64,000 nucleotides of DNA from Polynucleobacter sp. MWH-Spelu-300-X4 (GTDB lineage: Bacteria; Pseudomonadota; Gammaproteobacteria; Burkholderiales; Burkholderiaceae), in contig NZ_CP061294.1 of the NCBI RefSeq assembly GCF_018687515.1, positions 1,612,001-1,676,000 of the forward strand, given 5' to 3'. Of this stretch, positions 1 through 10,394 are shown one piece after another (the first letter of the stretch is position 1; every line of letters begins with the position of its first letter). The notes beneath the pieces are model-generated. The model did no database searches. It was not told the DNA's origin and worked only from the letters and a program-made list of their open reading frames with translations. A program made the translations under genes and the position numbers.

Positions 1-104
1 AATACACCAGAAAAGTAGCTGAACGCTATATAGGGCTTAAGCCACTTGTGCGCTTATTAGATGCTGCCGAAGGCATTAACCGCCCCGATGGATTAACCTT
101 CTGA
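1..104 (+). CDS. C-terminal end of an AmgK-like aminoglycoside phosphotransferase-family kinase (partial)
   Basis: Only the last 33 codons are in the window; the frame begins at base 3 and stops with TGA at 102-104. The visible tail (ending GINRPDGLTF) has the Arg/Leu-rich helical look of the end of APH-fold sugar kinases. The stop overlaps the ATG of murU (TGATG), so the two are translationally coupled. In Pseudomonas and many betaproteobacteria the gene just before murU is amgK, which phosphorylates MurNAc/GlcNAc at C1. The identity here rests mostly on that neighbour relation, because no catalytic motif is in view. Confidence 0.6.
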   Translation, partial: YTRKVAERYIGLKPLVRLLDAAEGINRPDGLTF

Positions 105-814
105 TGTCTCCCATCACCATTCCATGCATGGTTTTAGCGGCAGGTAGAGGGGAGCGGATGCGCCCTCTCACAGATCACACCCCCAAACCACTATTGGAAG
201 TGCAAGGTAAGGCCCTATTAGATTGGCATCTTGGCAATCTGCAAGAGTATGGGGGCTCAAACATCGTGATCAACCATGCTTGGCTTGGTGAAAAAATAGT
301 TGCCCATATTGCAAATGCAAATTTCCCCAAACTGCATATTTCATTCTCAAAAGAAGCCGCGGCACTAGAAACTGCTGGCGGCATTCGCCAGGCTCTCGAC
401 TTATTAAATCCACAAGATTATTTTTTTGTAATTAATGGCGATATTTTTTGCCCAGAATTTCCGTTTGGAAAAATATCAGAGATTGTTGAAGCTCTAAGAT
501 CCACAAAAAAAACAGTGCTTGCTTATCTTTTTTTAGTCAAAAACCCAGGGCACAACACCAAAGGTGACTTCACCTTAGAGGGTGAATTTGTTCAGGACAA
601 AAAAGAGTTATGTGAAAACTACACATTCTCGGGTGCCGGCATTTATCACAAAGACCTTTTTAAAGGCATTGCACAGGGAGATGTTGCCAAATTAGCCCCA
701 TTGCTTAGAAACGCTATGTCAAACAATGAAGTCATGGGAGAATTACTAAAAGCTGATTGGGTAGACGTTGGCACTCCAGAAAGATTGGCCGAACTAAATA
801 AAATGTCATCATGA
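104..814 (+). CDS. murU: N-acetylmuramate alpha-1-phosphate uridylyltransferase-like nucleotidyltransferase
   Basis: A 236-residue sugar-nucleotide transferase. The N-terminal NTP-binding signature LAAGRGERMRPLTDHTPK lies at residues 11-28 with the conserved Lys at its end. NGDIF around residue 113 carries the metal-binding Asp, and VDVGTPERL near the C-terminus is the usual family ending. MurU makes UDP-MurNAc from MurNAc-1-phosphate and feeds recycled wall sugar into peptidoglycan synthesis. It is coupled to the upstream kinase by TGATG and overlaps pepP by 4 bases (ATGA). The length fits MurU better than the longer GlmU or GalU enzymes. The exact sugar is inferred from context. Confidence 0.8.
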   Translation: MSPITIPCMVLAAGRGERMRPLTDHTPKPLLEVQGKALLDWHLGNLQEYGGSNIVINHAWLGEKIVAHIANANFPKLHISFSKEAAALETAGGIRQALDLLNPQDYFFVINGDIFCPEFPFGKISEIVEALRSTKKTVLAYLFLVKNPGHNTKGDFTLEGEFVQDKKELCENYTFSGAGIYHKDLFKGIAQGDVAKLAPLLRNAMSNNEVMGELLKADWVDVGTPERLAELNKMSS

Positions 815-2175
815 TGAATCAACCATTTCCACAAGATATTTATGCCAAAAGACGCCAGCGTCTTGCGATAAGTATGCGAGAAAAAAGTGGTGGCGGCATC
901 CTTATTTTAGAAACGGCAGCAGAGGTTTATAGAAATCGTGACAGCGATTTTCCGTATCGCCATGATTCAGATTTTTATTACCTAACAGGATTCAACGAAC
1001 CGGGCGCAACCTTGGTCATGACGGTTTCCCCCAAAGAGGTTCACACCCATCTTTTTTGTAGACCTAAAGATTTAGAACGAGAAATTTGGGATGGCTGGAG
1101 ACTGGGTCCAGAAGCAGCACCTCAATATCTAGGCCTCGACTCAGCGGAATCGATTGAAAAAATAGATGCGCTTATTCCTGCCTATATAGAAAATCAACGC
1201 GCCATTTACACGCGCATGATTCAGGGGAGCTTCGATAGCGCTCAACTAAATCAATGGCTTAAAAAAGTTAAAGCAGGCGCAAGAAACGGTTCGGCCACGC
1301 CAGAGGTTCTATTCGACGCTGAAGCGCTGATTCATGAAATGCGTTTATTTAAAGATGCTCATGAAATTGACATCATGAGACGCGCTGGAAAAATTGCAGC
1401 GGCAGGACATATACGCGCCATGCAACATGCTAAACCGGGTTTACATGAATACCACTTGGAAGCCGAGCTATTACACACATTTAGATATAACGGCGCCCAA
1501 TCAGTTGCCTACAACACGATTGTTGCTGGTGGCGCAAATGCTTGTGTACTTCATCATCGCGCAGGTCATGCGCAACTCAAAGATGGTGATCTATGCCTCA
1601 TTGATGCTGGGTGTGAATTAGATGGCTATGCTTCAGATATCACGCGTACCTTTCCGGTCAATGGCAAATTTACCGGCCCACAAAAAGCCATTTACGAACT
1701 TGTCTTAGCGTCACAATACGCTGCCATAGAGAAAACTAAAGCAGGGTTAGATTTTCAAGCGCCACATGAAGCCGCGTTACGCGTACTAACACAAGGCCTC
1801 ATGGATTTAGGGCTGATCAACAAAAAAGAGACCGCCGATTTAGACAATGCGCTTGAACTAAAAGCCTATCAACGTTTTTATATGCACCGAACCAGTCATT
1901 GGTTAGGCATGGATGTTCATGATGTTGGCGAATACAGAGACCCGCAAAGCTCTACCAACCCAAGATCTTGGAGATTACTTGAGCCAGGCATGGTGTTAAC
2001 GATTGAGCCGGGCTTATATATTCGGAAAGCTGATGATATTCATGCTGATTATTGGGATATTGGCATTCGTATTGAAGATGATGCTTTGGTAACAAATGAT
2101 GCCTGTGATTTGTTGAGCAGAGAAGTGCCAGTCTCCATCGAAGAGATTGAATACTTAATGAAACAATCTTCATGA
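811..2175 (+). CDS. pepP: Xaa-Pro aminopeptidase (aminopeptidase P)
   Basis: A 454-residue cytosolic metallopeptidase that removes an N-terminal residue preceding proline. The N-terminal AMP_N domain covers roughly residues 1-140 (YRHDSDFYYLTGF, YLCRPKD-like motifs). The pita-bread M24 domain follows. Its dinuclear metal ligands are visible as D265 and D276 (IDAG...YASDIT), the His in HRTSHWLGMDVHD, and the Glu residues in LTIEPGLY and IRIEDDALV. Two ATG codons are adjacent at 811 and 814; the first overlaps the murU stop. ubiH overlaps its end by 4 bases. The pepP-ubiH pairing is conserved in many proteobacteria. Confidence 0.95.
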   Translation: MMNQPFPQDIYAKRRQRLAISMREKSGGGILILETAAEVYRNRDSDFPYRHDSDFYYLTGFNEPGATLVMTVSPKEVHTHLFCRPKDLEREIWDGWRLGPEAAPQYLGLDSAESIEKIDALIPAYIENQRAIYTRMIQGSFDSAQLNQWLKKVKAGARNGSATPEVLFDAEALIHEMRLFKDAHEIDIMRRAGKIAAAGHIRAMQHAKPGLHEYHLEAELLHTFRYNGAQSVAYNTIVAGGANACVLHHRAGHAQLKDGDLCLIDAGCELDGYASDITRTFPVNGKFTGPQKAIYELVLASQYAAIEKTKAGLDFQAPHEAALRVLTQGLMDLGLINKKETADLDNALELKAYQRFYMHRTSHWLGMDVHDVGEYRDPQSSTNPRSWRLLEPGMVLTIEPGLYIRKADDIHADYWDIGIRIEDDALVTNDACDLLSREVPVSIEEIEYLMKQSS

Positions 2176-3290
2176 AAACCATTGCCATTATCGGAGCTGG
2201 TCCAGTAGGTCTTGCCTGTGCATGTTGGCTTCTACAAAAAACCCCTGAGGCTTCCATCAAGCTATATGATAAATTTTCTGAAAATGATGAAAGTATTGGC
2301 AATGGTGATAGTCGGGGTTTAGCGATTTCTCAAGGAAGTCATCTACTACTTAAGAGTATTGGCGCCTGGCCCAACAACTCACCCGCCATCCATAAAATTC
2401 ATGTTTCTCATCGCGGCCATTTTGGCCGTGCGGTTGTGCGCCGTGAAGAATTACAGCAAGAAGCTCTTGGCCACATCGTTCGCTACGCAGATATTCATTT
2501 AGCGCTTCGCCAAGCGCTCAAAAAAATTGCCGCTCATAACCCTCATTTTGAATGGCATTTCAACGTCAAAATGGATGAGCTCTCTAAAGAAAATTTAGCC
2601 GACGTCACCATTCATGCTGAAGGTGGCTTATTTAAACAGCAAGACTGGCAAGAAATTTATCGAGACTACCAACAAAGTGCGATTGTTGGTTGGGCTAAGT
2701 TAGATCAAAACAATGCCCACCTTGCTTGGGAAAGATTTACTGAAGAAGGTCCACTTGCCCTCCTTCCAAGCCACAAAGGGCCCGAGTACTCCAATTTAAT
2801 CTGGTGCGGTCATCCTGACTCCAGTAACCGCCGCCTAAGTCTATCGCCTAAAGAATTTATTAAAGAGCTTCAAGATGCTTTTGGTACAAGAGCAGGGCAC
2901 TTTTTAGAAGTGGGCGAATTAAGAAGTTATGACCTTGGTCTTAATGCTAGAAAAAATATTATTGGTACCAAAGAAGTTTGGATTGGTAATGCGGCTCAAA
3001 CCATGCACCCAGTTGCGGGCCAAGGCTTAAATTTAGGTCTTAGAGATGCGCACACGCTTGCTGAAGAACTTTCGAATACAACAGATATTCAAAATGCTCT
3101 TATTAACTACCAACAACGTCGTCAGGCAGACCGCAAAGCAACAATTGGTACTACTGACTTTTTGGCTCGTATCTTTACATCAAAACTCAAGCCTGTTATC
3201 TGGGCTAGGGGCATTGCCTTATCTAGCTTACAACTGGCAAGTCCTATCAAACAAGCACTGACTCGCCAAATGATGTTTGGTCAACGTTAA
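2172..3290 (+). CDS. ubiH: 2-octaprenyl-6-methoxyphenol hydroxylase-type FAD monooxygenase of ubiquinone synthesis
   Basis: A 372-residue FAD-dependent aromatic hydroxylase. GAGPVG at residues 8-13 binds the FAD adenosine phosphate. The block starting GNAAQTMHPVAGQG at about residue 272, followed by NLGLRD, is the second FAD motif and is typical of UbiH, which has Asn where most relatives have Asp. It is a ring hydroxylase in aerobic ubiquinone synthesis, acting at the inner membrane. Slightly shorter than the E. coli enzyme, but nothing essential looks missing. It overlaps pepP by 4 bases. UbiF/UbiI-type paralogues cannot be strictly excluded, but the Asn motif and pepP linkage favour UbiH. 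Confidence 0.85.
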   Translation: MKTIAIIGAGPVGLACACWLLQKTPEASIKLYDKFSENDESIGNGDSRGLAISQGSHLLLKSIGAWPNNSPAIHKIHVSHRGHFGRAVVRREELQQEALGHIVRYADIHLALRQALKKIAAHNPHFEWHFNVKMDELSKENLADVTIHAEGGLFKQQDWQEIYRDYQQSAIVGWAKLDQNNAHLAWERFTEEGPLALLPSHKGPEYSNLIWCGHPDSSNRRLSLSPKEFIKELQDAFGTRAGHFLEVGELRSYDLGLNARKNIIGTKEVWIGNAAQTMHPVAGQGLNLGLRDAHTLAEELSNTTDIQNALINYQQRRQADRKATIGTTDFLARIFTSKLKPVIWARGIALSSLQLASPIKQALTRQMMFGQR

Positions 3291-3299
3291 GTCCTTATT

Positions 3300-3322
3300 T
3301 TTTGCTTAAATTTTAAGCAAAA
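3300..3322. repeat. Perfect AT-rich palindrome between ubiH and dusB
   Basis: Two 11-base arms (TTTTGCTTAAA and its complement) flank a single T, starting 10 bases after the ubiH stop. Neither strand has a clean T-tract beyond the arms, so it is a weak terminator at best. It could also be a dyad binding site in front of the dusB-fis operon. No function is assigned. Confidence 0.5.
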
Positions 3323-3352
3323 GTAAGCTTCTCGTGATAGAGTGGCGGCCTG

Positions 3353-4369
3353 ATGAAATTAGGTCAACACATCCTTCCCAACAACTTATTCGTTGCTCCA
3401 ATGGCAGGGGTTACTGACCGTCCTTTTCGCCAGCTTTGTAAGAAATTAGGGGCAGGCTACGCAGTCTCAGAAATGATTGCCTCCAATGCGATGCTTTGGA
3501 ATAGCTCCAAAACACTACGTCGCGCTAACCACGAAGGTGAAGTAGAGCCTATTTCTGTACAAATTGCTGGAGCAGACCCCCAGATGATGGCAGAGGCTGC
3601 GCTTTTGAATATCGATCGTGGCGCTCAAATTATTGATATCAATATGGGCTGCCCCGCCAAAAAAGTCTGCAATGTTGCTTCAGGATCAGCCCTATTAAAG
3701 AATGAAGTACTGGTTGGGCAAATTCTAGAAGCGATTGTCACGGCAGTTAAAAAAGATCACCCCTTGGTGCCCGTGACACTCAAAATAAGAACGGGCTGGG
3801 ATCGAGAAAATAAAAACGCTTTAACGATTGCTCAAATTGCCGAAAATAGCGGCATTGAAATGCTCACGATTCACGGTCGCACGAAGGCGGATTTATATCG
3901 CGGAGAAGCCGAGTATGAAACTATTGCGGCCGTTAAAAACGTAATTCATATCCCGGTTGTTGCCAATGGCGACATTAACTCACCGGAAAAGGCTGCTCTG
4001 GTTTTAAAGGAAACTGGTGCCGATGCTCTGATGATTGGTCGCGCTGCGCAAGGCAAGCCATGGATCTTTAGAGAAATTTCTCATTATCTAAAGACCGGAG
4101 AGAAGCTTCCCACGCCCAAAGTATCTGAAATACAAAAAATTATGAATGATCACCTACTAGACCACTATAATTTTTATGGTGAATATGTAGGCGTTAGAAC
4201 AGCACGCAAGCATATAGCTTGGTACTGCAAAGGCCTAAAAAATTCCCATACCTTTAGGCATCACATGAACACCATTGATGATTGCACGCTTCAGCTTGCA
4301 GCCATTAATCATTTTTTTGATTCTTTAAAAGAAGACTCAGAAGACCTTATTTATTTAGAAGCCGCTTAA
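3353..4369 (+). CDS. dusB: tRNA-dihydrouridine synthase B
   Basis: A 338-residue FMN-dependent TIM-barrel enzyme that reduces uridine to dihydrouridine in the tRNA D-loop. The N-terminus shows the family pattern VAPMAGVTDRPFR. The catalytic Cys is C100 in MGCPAKKVC. VVANGDI and MIGRAAQGKPW form the FMN phosphate site. It is followed after 6 bases by fis, the standard dusB-fis operon of proteobacteria, which supports DusB over DusA or DusC. The start lies directly after the short region holding the palindrome at 3300-3322. No strong Shine-Dalgarno is visible. Confidence 0.95.
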   Translation: MKLGQHILPNNLFVAPMAGVTDRPFRQLCKKLGAGYAVSEMIASNAMLWNSSKTLRRANHEGEVEPISVQIAGADPQMMAEAALLNIDRGAQIIDINMGCPAKKVCNVASGSALLKNEVLVGQILEAIVTAVKKDHPLVPVTLKIRTGWDRENKNALTIAQIAENSGIEMLTIHGRTKADLYRGEAEYETIAAVKNVIHIPVVANGDINSPEKAALVLKETGADALMIGRAAQGKPWIFREISHYLKTGEKLPTPKVSEIQKIMNDHLLDHYNFYGEYVGVRTARKHIAWYCKGLKNSHTFRHHMNTIDDCTLQLAAINHFFDSLKEDSEDLIYLEAA

Positions 4370-4375
4370 TTTTTT

Positions 4376-4618
4376 ATGCAATCCCCAGAACAACACCCTG
4401 TTAGCCAAACCATTGAAAAACATCTCAAACGTTATCTTGACGATCTTGGTGAAAATGCGCCAAGCAATGTTTATCAGATGGTTTTAACCGTCATTGAAAA
4501 GCCTGTTTTAGAAATCATCATGAAACACGCTAATCAGAACCAATCTTTAGCAGCCACATATCTAGGCATTAATAGAAATACTTTACGTAAAAAACTTCTT
4601 GAACACGGTCTTTTATAA
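4376..4618 (+). CDS. fis: Fis-family nucleoid-associated DNA-binding protein
   Basis: An 80-residue protein, somewhat shorter than the 98-residue E. coli Fis. The C-terminal helix-turn-helix is clear: NQSLAATYLGINRNTLRKKL at about residues 55-74. The middle contains the dimerisation helices. Fis bends DNA and modulates stable-RNA promoters, recombination and growth-phase expression. Co-transcription with dusB (6-base gap) is the classic arrangement. The next gene, purH, begins 52 bases on, after a very T-rich spacer in which I see no hairpin terminator. Confidence 0.93.
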   Translation: MQSPEQHPVSQTIEKHLKRYLDDLGENAPSNVYQMVLTVIEKPVLEIIMKHANQNQSLAATYLGINRNTLRKKLLEHGLL

Positions 4619-4670
4619 AAATTTTCTATTTTTATTTTCTTATTTTTCAATCTTTAACAACTAAAACACT

Positions 4671-6254
4671 ATGATCCGTACAGCTCTTTTATCAGTATCA
4701 GACAAAGCAGGTATTGTGCCTTTTGCAAAATCACTCCATGACTGTGGCGTGAAACTTCTTTCCACAGGTGGCACAGCCAAATTACTAGCTGACAACGGCT
4801 TACCAGTTGTTGAAGTATCTGAAATTACCGGCTTCCCTGAAATGCTAGACGGCCGCGTCAAGACCTTACATCCTATGGTTCACGGTGGTTTGTTAGCACG
4901 TCGCGATTACCCAGAACATATGGCTGCCCTAGAGAAACATGGCATTGGCGCGATTGATATGTTGGTTATTAACTTATACCCATTTGAGTCAACAGTAGCT
5001 AAAAAAGAATGTTCTTTCGAAGATGCTATTGAAAACATCGATATCGGTGGGCCAGCCATGTTAAGAGCTGCCGCAAAAAACCATAAAGATGTGACTGTTT
5101 TAATTTCGCCTTCAGATTACGAAAGTGTATTAAAAGAGATGTTGGCAAATAAAAATGTTGTGTCTTTTGAAACTAATTTCAAATTAGCGAAAAAAGTGTA
5201 TGCGCATACTGCCCAGTACGATGGTGCAATCGCTAATTACTTATCAAGCTTAGGTGATGATCTAGAACATACAACTCGTAGCGAGTACCCTCAAACCCTT
5301 CACTTAGCGTTTAATAAAGTACAAGAAATGCGCTATGGAGAAAACCCACATCAAGGTGCTGCGTTCTACAAAGACATTCACCCAGTTGCTGGTGCATTGG
5401 CTAATTACCGTCAATTGCAAGGCAAAGAGTTGTCTTATAACAATATCGCAGATGCTGATGCGGCGTGGGAATGCGTTAAGAGCTTTGGCAATACGGTTAC
5501 TAGCGGTCAGCCAGCTTGCGTCATCATCAAACATGCCAACCCGTGTGGCGTTGCTATTGCTGAAACTCCATTAGAAGCTTATCAAAAAGCATTTAAAACA
5601 GATTCAACATCAGCTTTTGGCGGCATCATTGCATTCAATAGACCTTGCGATGGACAAACTGCTGAAGCGGTTTCTAAACAATTCGTGGAAGTATTAATTG
5701 CGCCGGCATTCACACCAGAAGCTTTGGCAATATTCGCAAGCAAGCAAAATGTGCGTTTACTCGAAATTGAATTAGCTGAAACCATTAACCCGCAAGATAT
5801 CAAGCGCGTAGGCGGTGGATTGCTTGTTCAAACACCTGACGTGAAAAATGTTTCGATGAATGAATTACGCGTCGTAACAAAACGTCAACCAACAGCAAAA
5901 GAAATGGAAGATTTAATGTTTGCTTGGCGCGTTGCTAAGTTTGTTAAATCTAATGCAATTGTCTTCTGTGGCGGCGGTATGACTTTAGGCGTAGGCGCTG
6001 GTCAAATGAGCCGTATCGACTCCGCAAGAATCGCCAGCATCAAGGCTCAAAATGCCGGCTTAACACTTCAAAACTCAGCGGTTGCCAGTGACGCCTTTTT
6101 CCCATTTAGAGATGGTCTAGATGTGGTGGTAGATGCGGGCGCTACCTGCGTTATTCAACCAGGCGGGAGCATGAGAGACGACGAAGTGGTTGCAGCAGCC
6201 GATGAGCGTGGTGTAGCTATGGTTTACACAGGCACACGTCACTTCCGTCATTAA
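4671..6254 (+). CDS. purH: Bifunctional AICAR formyltransferase / IMP cyclohydrolase
   Basis: A 527-residue enzyme for the last two steps of purine synthesis, AICAR to FAICAR to IMP. The N-terminal MGS-like cyclohydrolase domain (residues 1 to about 150) shows STGGTAKLL and DGRVKTLHP. The formyltransferase domain follows, with the catalytic Lys-His pair K287-H288 in IIKHANPCG and the ending [16 protein letters not shown]. Length is standard for the family. ruvC starts 1 base after the stop. No Shine-Dalgarno is visible before the ATG. Confidence 0.97.
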   Translation: MIRTALLSVSDKAGIVPFAKSLHDCGVKLLSTGGTAKLLADNGLPVVEVSEITGFPEMLDGRVKTLHPMVHGGLLARRDYPEHMAALEKHGIGAIDMLVINLYPFESTVAKKECSFEDAIENIDIGGPAMLRAAAKNHKDVTVLISPSDYESVLKEMLANKNVVSFETNFKLAKKVYAHTAQYDGAIANYLSSLGDDLEHTTRSEYPQTLHLAFNKVQEMRYGENPHQGAAFYKDIHPVAGALANYRQLQGKELSYNNIADADAAWECVKSFGNTVTSGQPACVIIKHANPCGVAIAETPLEAYQKAFKTDSTSAFGGIIAFNRPCDGQTAEAVSKQFVEVLIAPAFTPEALAIFASKQNVRLLEIELAETINPQDIKRVGGGLLVQTPDVKNVSMNELRVVTKRQPTAKEMEDLMFAWRVAKFVKSNAIVFCGGGMTLGVGAGQMSRIDSARIASIKAQNAGLTLQNSAVASDAFFPFRDGLDVVVDAGATCVIQPGGSMRDDEVVAAADERGVAMVYTGTRHFRH

Positions 6255-6255
6255 T

Positions 6256-6753
6256 ATGCGCATACTAGGCATTGACCCTGCTCTTCGCGTTAGCGGTTTT
6301 GGAGTTATTGAAGTTCAAGGTCAACGCCTACAGTACATCGCTTCTGGCACGATTGAGACAGGCGGCTCGGAAATTTCAGTCCCTTTGCGCCTAGCAACGC
6401 TATATGCCGGCATTCGAGAGGTTGTTGAAACTTATCAACCTAATGCCGCAGCAATGGAACAAGTGTTTTTGAATGTGAATCCCAAATCTACTTTATTGCT
6501 TGGCCAAGCTAGAGGTGCAGCAATCGCATCTTTAGTCAGCGATGGATTACCGATGGTTGAATTTAGCGCTTTAGAAGTTAAGAAAGCCATCGTTGGCTCA
6601 GGAAGAGCTAGCAAACAACAAGTTCAAGAAATGGTAAAGCGTCTTCTAAAACTCAATAAAATTACTGGAACAGATGCATCTGATGCACTTGCTGTCGCCA
6701 TTTGCGCTGCACATCATAGGGAACTCTCTGAACGCTTACAACAGTTTCGCTAA
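6256..6753 (+). CDS. ruvC: Crossover junction endodeoxyribonuclease RuvC
   Basis: A 165-residue RNase H-fold Holliday junction resolvase. The four acidic catalytic residues are visible as D7 (LGIDPA), E68 (AMEQVF), D140 and D143 (GTDASDALA). It cuts four-way junctions processed by RuvAB. It lies between purH (1-base gap) and ruvA (18-base gap), so ruvC, ruvA and ruvB form one repair cluster. Length is normal. Confidence 0.97.
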   Translation: MRILGIDPALRVSGFGVIEVQGQRLQYIASGTIETGGSEISVPLRLATLYAGIREVVETYQPNAAAMEQVFLNVNPKSTLLLGQARGAAIASLVSDGLPMVEFSALEVKKAIVGSGRASKQQVQEMVKRLLKLNKITGTDASDALAVAICAAHHRELSERLQQFR

Positions 6754-6771
6754 TGGGCTTAATATAGACAC

Positions 6772-7350
6772 ATGATTGGAAGAATTTCCGGCACCTTAGT
6801 TGCCAACACCCCACCTCGATTAGTCATTGACTGCCATGGCGTTGGCTATGAAGTGGATGTACCCATGAGCACGCTATATCAAATGCCAGCACTTGGCCAA
6901 TCGGTCACACTACTCACACATTTTGTTGTGCGTGAAGATGCTCAACAATTATTTGGGTTTGCAACGGATCAAGAGCGGGAAGCTTTCAGGGCACTGATCA
7001 AAATTAGTGGCATTGGTGCCAGAACCGCACTATCTTTACTGTCCGGCATGAGCGTTCAAGACTTAGCTCAAGCAGTCACCTTACAAGAATCAGGTCGTCT
7101 GACAAAAGTTCCAGGAATCGGCAAAAAAACAGCTGAGCGCCTTTTACTAGAACTAAAAGGGAAAATTGGGGCAGACCTTGCATTAACGCCAAACAATGCA
7201 ACACCAGATAAGCAACTAGAAGTATTACAAGCACTATTGGCCTTGGGCTACTCAGACAAAGAAGCTCAGCTAGCCCTTAAACAAGTGCCAAATGACACTT
7301 CTGTTTCCGATGGCATCCGCATCGCTTTAAAAGCGCTATCAAAAGCTTAG
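6772..7350 (+). CDS. ruvA: Holliday junction branch migration protein RuvA
   Basis: A 192-residue junction-binding subunit. The N-terminal OB fold begins MIGRISGTL. Two helix-hairpin-helix motifs follow ([10 protein letters not shown] and [12 protein letters not shown]). The small C-terminal domain that contacts RuvB ([15 protein letters not shown]) is intact. The tetramer holds the junction in a square-planar form for RuvB. It sits between ruvC and ruvB on the same strand. No ribosome-binding site stands out upstream. Confidence 0.97.
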   Translation: MIGRISGTLVANTPPRLVIDCHGVGYEVDVPMSTLYQMPALGQSVTLLTHFVVREDAQQLFGFATDQEREAFRALIKISGIGARTALSLLSGMSVQDLAQAVTLQESGRLTKVPGIGKKTAERLLLELKGKIGADLALTPNNATPDKQLEVLQALLALGYSDKEAQLALKQVPNDTSVSDGIRIALKALSKA

Positions 7351-7389
7351 TTACCTGATATTCGTTGATATTCATAATAAACTCTGTTC

Positions 7390-8448
7390 ATGGCCATTAA
7401 AACTGACAACATCTCTCCCTTAGACCCAACAAATGATCTCCCTGAAGAGCGATTGGTAGGCGGAGATGCCAACACTAATGACAATGCGCTAGAGCGTGCG
7501 CTACGCCCCAAGCAGTTAGATGAATATGTTGGGCAGAAAAAAGCGCGCGGCCAACTAGAAATCTTTATATCCGCAGCCAAACAACGACAAGAAGCGCTGG
7601 ACCATGTTTTACTTTTTGGCCCTCCAGGACTGGGTAAAACAACCCTTGCGCATATTATTGCCAAAGAAATGGGTGTTAACTTGCGCCAAACCAGCGGCCC
7701 CGTTTTAGATCGACCTGGTGATTTGGCTGCGCTTCTAACCAATTTGGAAGCTAATGATGTTCTTTTCATTGATGAAATACATAGGCTCTCTCCAGTCGTT
7801 GAAGAAATCCTATATCCAGCGCTAGAAGACTACGCCATTGACATCATGATTGGCGACGGCCCTGCCGCCAGAAGCGTTAAATTGGACTTAAAACCATTTA
7901 CTCTAGTAGGCGCGACCACACGAGCAGGCATGCTCACCAACCCCTTAAGAGACCGTTTTGGCATTGTTGCTAGATTAGAGTTTTACTCTATTGAAGAGCT
8001 TTGTCTAATCGTCAAACGATCCGCTAATTTACTAGGCGCCTCATTAGACGATGATGGCGCCCAAGAAATCGCCAAACGATCTCGCGGTACACCGCGTATT
8101 GCTAATCGCCTATTAAGGCGTGTCAGAGACTATGCGGAAGTTAAAGGCAATGGTCAGATTAACCAAAGCATCGCCGATGCTGCGCTATCAATGTTAGATG
8201 TTGATGCCATGGGATTTGATGTCATGGATCGAAAATTACTAGAAGCCATCATTCACAAATTCAATGGCGGACCAGTAGGTGTTGATAACCTTGCCTCTGC
8301 TATTAGCGAAGAACGTGAAACGATTGAAGATGTGATTGAGCCTTATTTAATTCAACAAGGATTCTTGCAAAGAACTCCTCGCGGTAGAGTTGCCACTGAA
8401 ATGGCTTACACCCACTTAGGGCTGCCATCCAACTCATCTAAAGACTGA
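7390..8448 (+). CDS. ruvB: Holliday junction branch migration helicase RuvB
   Basis: A 352-residue AAA+ ATPase. Walker A is GPPGLGKT at residues 77-84 and Walker B is FIDEIH at 126-131. Sensor 1 is in LVGATTRAG, and the C-terminal winged helix ends with TPRGR. It pumps DNA through the RuvA-bound junction. The last 43 bases overlap the 3' end of the oppositely oriented histidine phosphatase gene, so the two messages would be complementary at their ends. Confidence 0.97.
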   Translation: MAIKTDNISPLDPTNDLPEERLVGGDANTNDNALERALRPKQLDEYVGQKKARGQLEIFISAAKQRQEALDHVLLFGPPGLGKTTLAHIIAKEMGVNLRQTSGPVLDRPGDLAALLTNLEANDVLFIDEIHRLSPVVEEILYPALEDYAIDIMIGDGPAARSVKLDLKPFTLVGATTRAGMLTNPLRDRFGIVARLEFYSIEELCLIVKRSANLLGASLDDDGAQEIAKRSRGTPRIANRLLRRVRDYAEVKGNGQINQSIADAALSMLDVDAMGFDVMDRKLLEAIIHKFNGGPVGVDNLASAISEERETIEDVIEPYLIQQGFLQRTPRGRVATEMAYTHLGLPSNSSKD

Positions 8449-9065
8449 GGACTGTTGGGGTCGCTCAAAAACGACACATTACCCCACTCAATTAACCCGA
8501 AGCGATTCTCGGAAAAATGAAGCGTATTTAAGCTTGCATTCAAGATTTCAAAATCACGCTGTAACTCTAGAGTCTTTCCGGTAGCAGCACGGTTTAAACA
8601 ATCAAGCACGCCACCATGAGCCACAATCACGATATCTTGACCATCGTATTGGGAAGCCCAATGCGTAGCAGAATGAATAACCCTATCGTAAAACTGTCGT
8701 AAGCTCTCACCTGATTCCGGTTCAAAATCTACTTCACGATTTTTCCAAGCCAAATGGTTACGAGGATGCTTTTGAGCAATCTCCTCATGACTCAAACCTT
8801 GCATCAAACCATAGTGACGCTCGCGCAAGCCAGCGTCATACTGCAAATTTAATCCATGATGCTTTGCCACAGCTTTCGCTGTATCAACAGCCCGACTTAA
8901 ATCACTAGAAATAACAGCTGCAATGGATTTATCCGCAAGATATTCACCAAGACGATCCGCCTGCCAATAACCGCGCTCATTTAATCCGATATCCAAATGT
9001 CCTTGCAACCGCTTCTCACGATTCCAAGTGGTCTCTCCATGACGGATTAAGTAAATTTTTGCCAT
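8406..9065 (-). CDS. Histidine phosphatase family protein (phosphoglycerate mutase-like)
   Basis: A 219-residue branch-1 histidine phosphatase. [10 protein letters not shown] near the N-terminus holds the phospho-accepting His and the first catalytic Arg. The second His is in VIVAHGG and the acid is near LRERHYG. Related proteins include cofactor-dependent phosphoglycerate mutases, alpha-ribazole phosphatases and general phosphatases; the sequence alone does not say which. It lies 19 bases downstream of tyrS on the same strand and overlaps the ruvB end by 43 bases tail to tail. Confidence 0.88.
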   Translation of the reverse strand: MAKIYLIRHGETTWNREKRLQGHLDIGLNERGYWQADRLGEYLADKSIAAVISSDLSRAVDTAKAVAKHHGLNLQYDAGLRERHYGLMQGLSHEEIAQKHPRNHLAWKNREVDFEPESGESLRQFYDRVIHSATHWASQYDGQDIVIVAHGGVLDCLNRAATGKTLELQRDFEILNASLNTLHFSENRFGLIEWGNVSFLSDPNSPQSLDELDGSPKWV

Positions 9066-9084
9066 AAAAAATCAGCTGTCAGTA

Positions 9085-10332
9085 TTAGGCAAGCGTTACT
9101 TTGGCAAAGCGGCGTTTACCTACTTGCACCACATAAGTACCTGCATTCAGCTTCAATGCTTTATCGCTAACAGTAGCCCCATCAATTTTGACGCCACCTT
9201 GTTCAATATTGCGCATAGCTTCAGAAGTACTTGGCACTAAATTAGCCTGTTTTAAAAACTGGCCAATACCTATTGGCGCCCCATCCATTGAAACCTCAGG
9301 AATATCGTCAGGCACCCCGCCTTTAGCGCGGTGATTAAAGTCTTCCAAAGCCTTTTCAGCGGCAGCCTGATGATGGAAACGAGCCACAATCTCTTGCCCA
9401 AGAGCCACCTTAAAATCACGTGGATTACGGCCAGCAGCAACTTCATCTTTCATCTTGGCAATTTCAGCAAGCGGTTTAAATGATAAAAGCGTGAAATAAC
9501 TCCACATCAATTCATCAGAAATACTCATTAACTTGCCAAACATATCGCTCGGAGCTTCGCTAATACCGATGTAGTTATTTTTAGACTTACTCATCTTGTC
9601 GACACCATCCGTGCCAACCAACAAAGGCATTGTCAAAATACACTGAGCTTCTTGACCATACTCTTTTTGTAACTCACGCCCAACCAGCAAATTAAATTTT
9701 TGATCTGTACCACCCAACTCAAGATCACTCTTAAGAGCCACCGAGTCATAACCTTGCATCAGCGGATACAAGAACTCATGCACAGAAATAGGAATGCCGC
9801 CTTTATAGCGTTTTGTAAAGTCATCACGCTCCAACATTTGCGCCACAGTATATTTGGCAGCCAATTGAATCATGCCCCTAGCGCCTAGCGGATCACACCA
9901 CTCACTGTTGTAACGAACCTCTGTTTTAGCAGGATCTAAAACTAAACTTGCTTGCTGATAATAAGTTTGAGCATTTACCGCAATTTCCTCTTTAGTTAGA
10001 GGAGGTCTTGTTGCATTGCGACCAGATGGGTCACCAATCATGCTAGTAAAGTCACCGATCAAGAAAATGACCGTATGGCCAAGATCTTGCAATTGACGCA
10101 TCTTATTTAAAACCACTGTGTGACCCAAATGGATATCTGGCGCAGTTGGATCAAGGCCTAATTTGATACGTAAAGGCGTTTTTGTGGCCTCACTACGGGC
10201 TAACTTCTCCACCCACTCGGCTTCAACCAATAGCTCTTCACAACCACGCTTAGTCACCGCCAAAGCTTCTTTAACTTGGTCTGTAATTGGATATTTAGGT
10301 TGTTCTGTTTTAATCTGATTAATGGCTGACAT
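9085..10332 (-). CDS. tyrS: Tyrosyl-tRNA synthetase
   Basis: A 415-residue class I aminoacyl-tRNA synthetase. The HIGH-type motif is HLGH at residues 68-71 and the KMSKS motif appears intact in [11 protein letters not shown]-terminal S4-like RNA-binding domain ([12 protein letters not shown]...) is present. This is the TyrZ-like length class common in betaproteobacteria. It is divergent from anmK across a 62-base region. The histidine phosphatase follows on the same strand. Confidence 0.96.
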   Translation of the reverse strand: MSAINQIKTEQPKYPITDQVKEALAVTKRGCEELLVEAEWVEKLARSEATKTPLRIKLGLDPTAPDIHLGHTVVLNKMRQLQDLGHTVIFLIGDFTSMIGDPSGRNATRPPLTKEEIAVNAQTYYQQASLVLDPAKTEVRYNSEWCDPLGARGMIQLAAKYTVAQMLERDDFTKRYKGGIPISVHEFLYPLMQGYDSVALKSDLELGGTDQKFNLLVGRELQKEYGQEAQCILTMPLLVGTDGVDKMSKSKNNYIGISEAPSDMFGKLMSISDELMWSYFTLLSFKPLAEIAKMKDEVAAGRNPRDFKVALGQEIVARFHHQAAAEKALEDFNHRAKGGVPDDIPEVSMDGAPIGIGQFLKQANLVPSTSEAMRNIEQGGVKIDGATVSDKALKLNAGTYVVQVGKRRFAKVTLA

Positions 10333-10394
10333 GATCTATCGGTTACAGTTATTTCTTAGAATGTTATTGTCGCACTACTTACGAAACGACCCCT

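Noticed and set aside
1952..2302. 116-codon minus-strand frame across the pepP/ubiH junction
   Set aside because: It is antisense to two well-supported genes, with no family resemblance.
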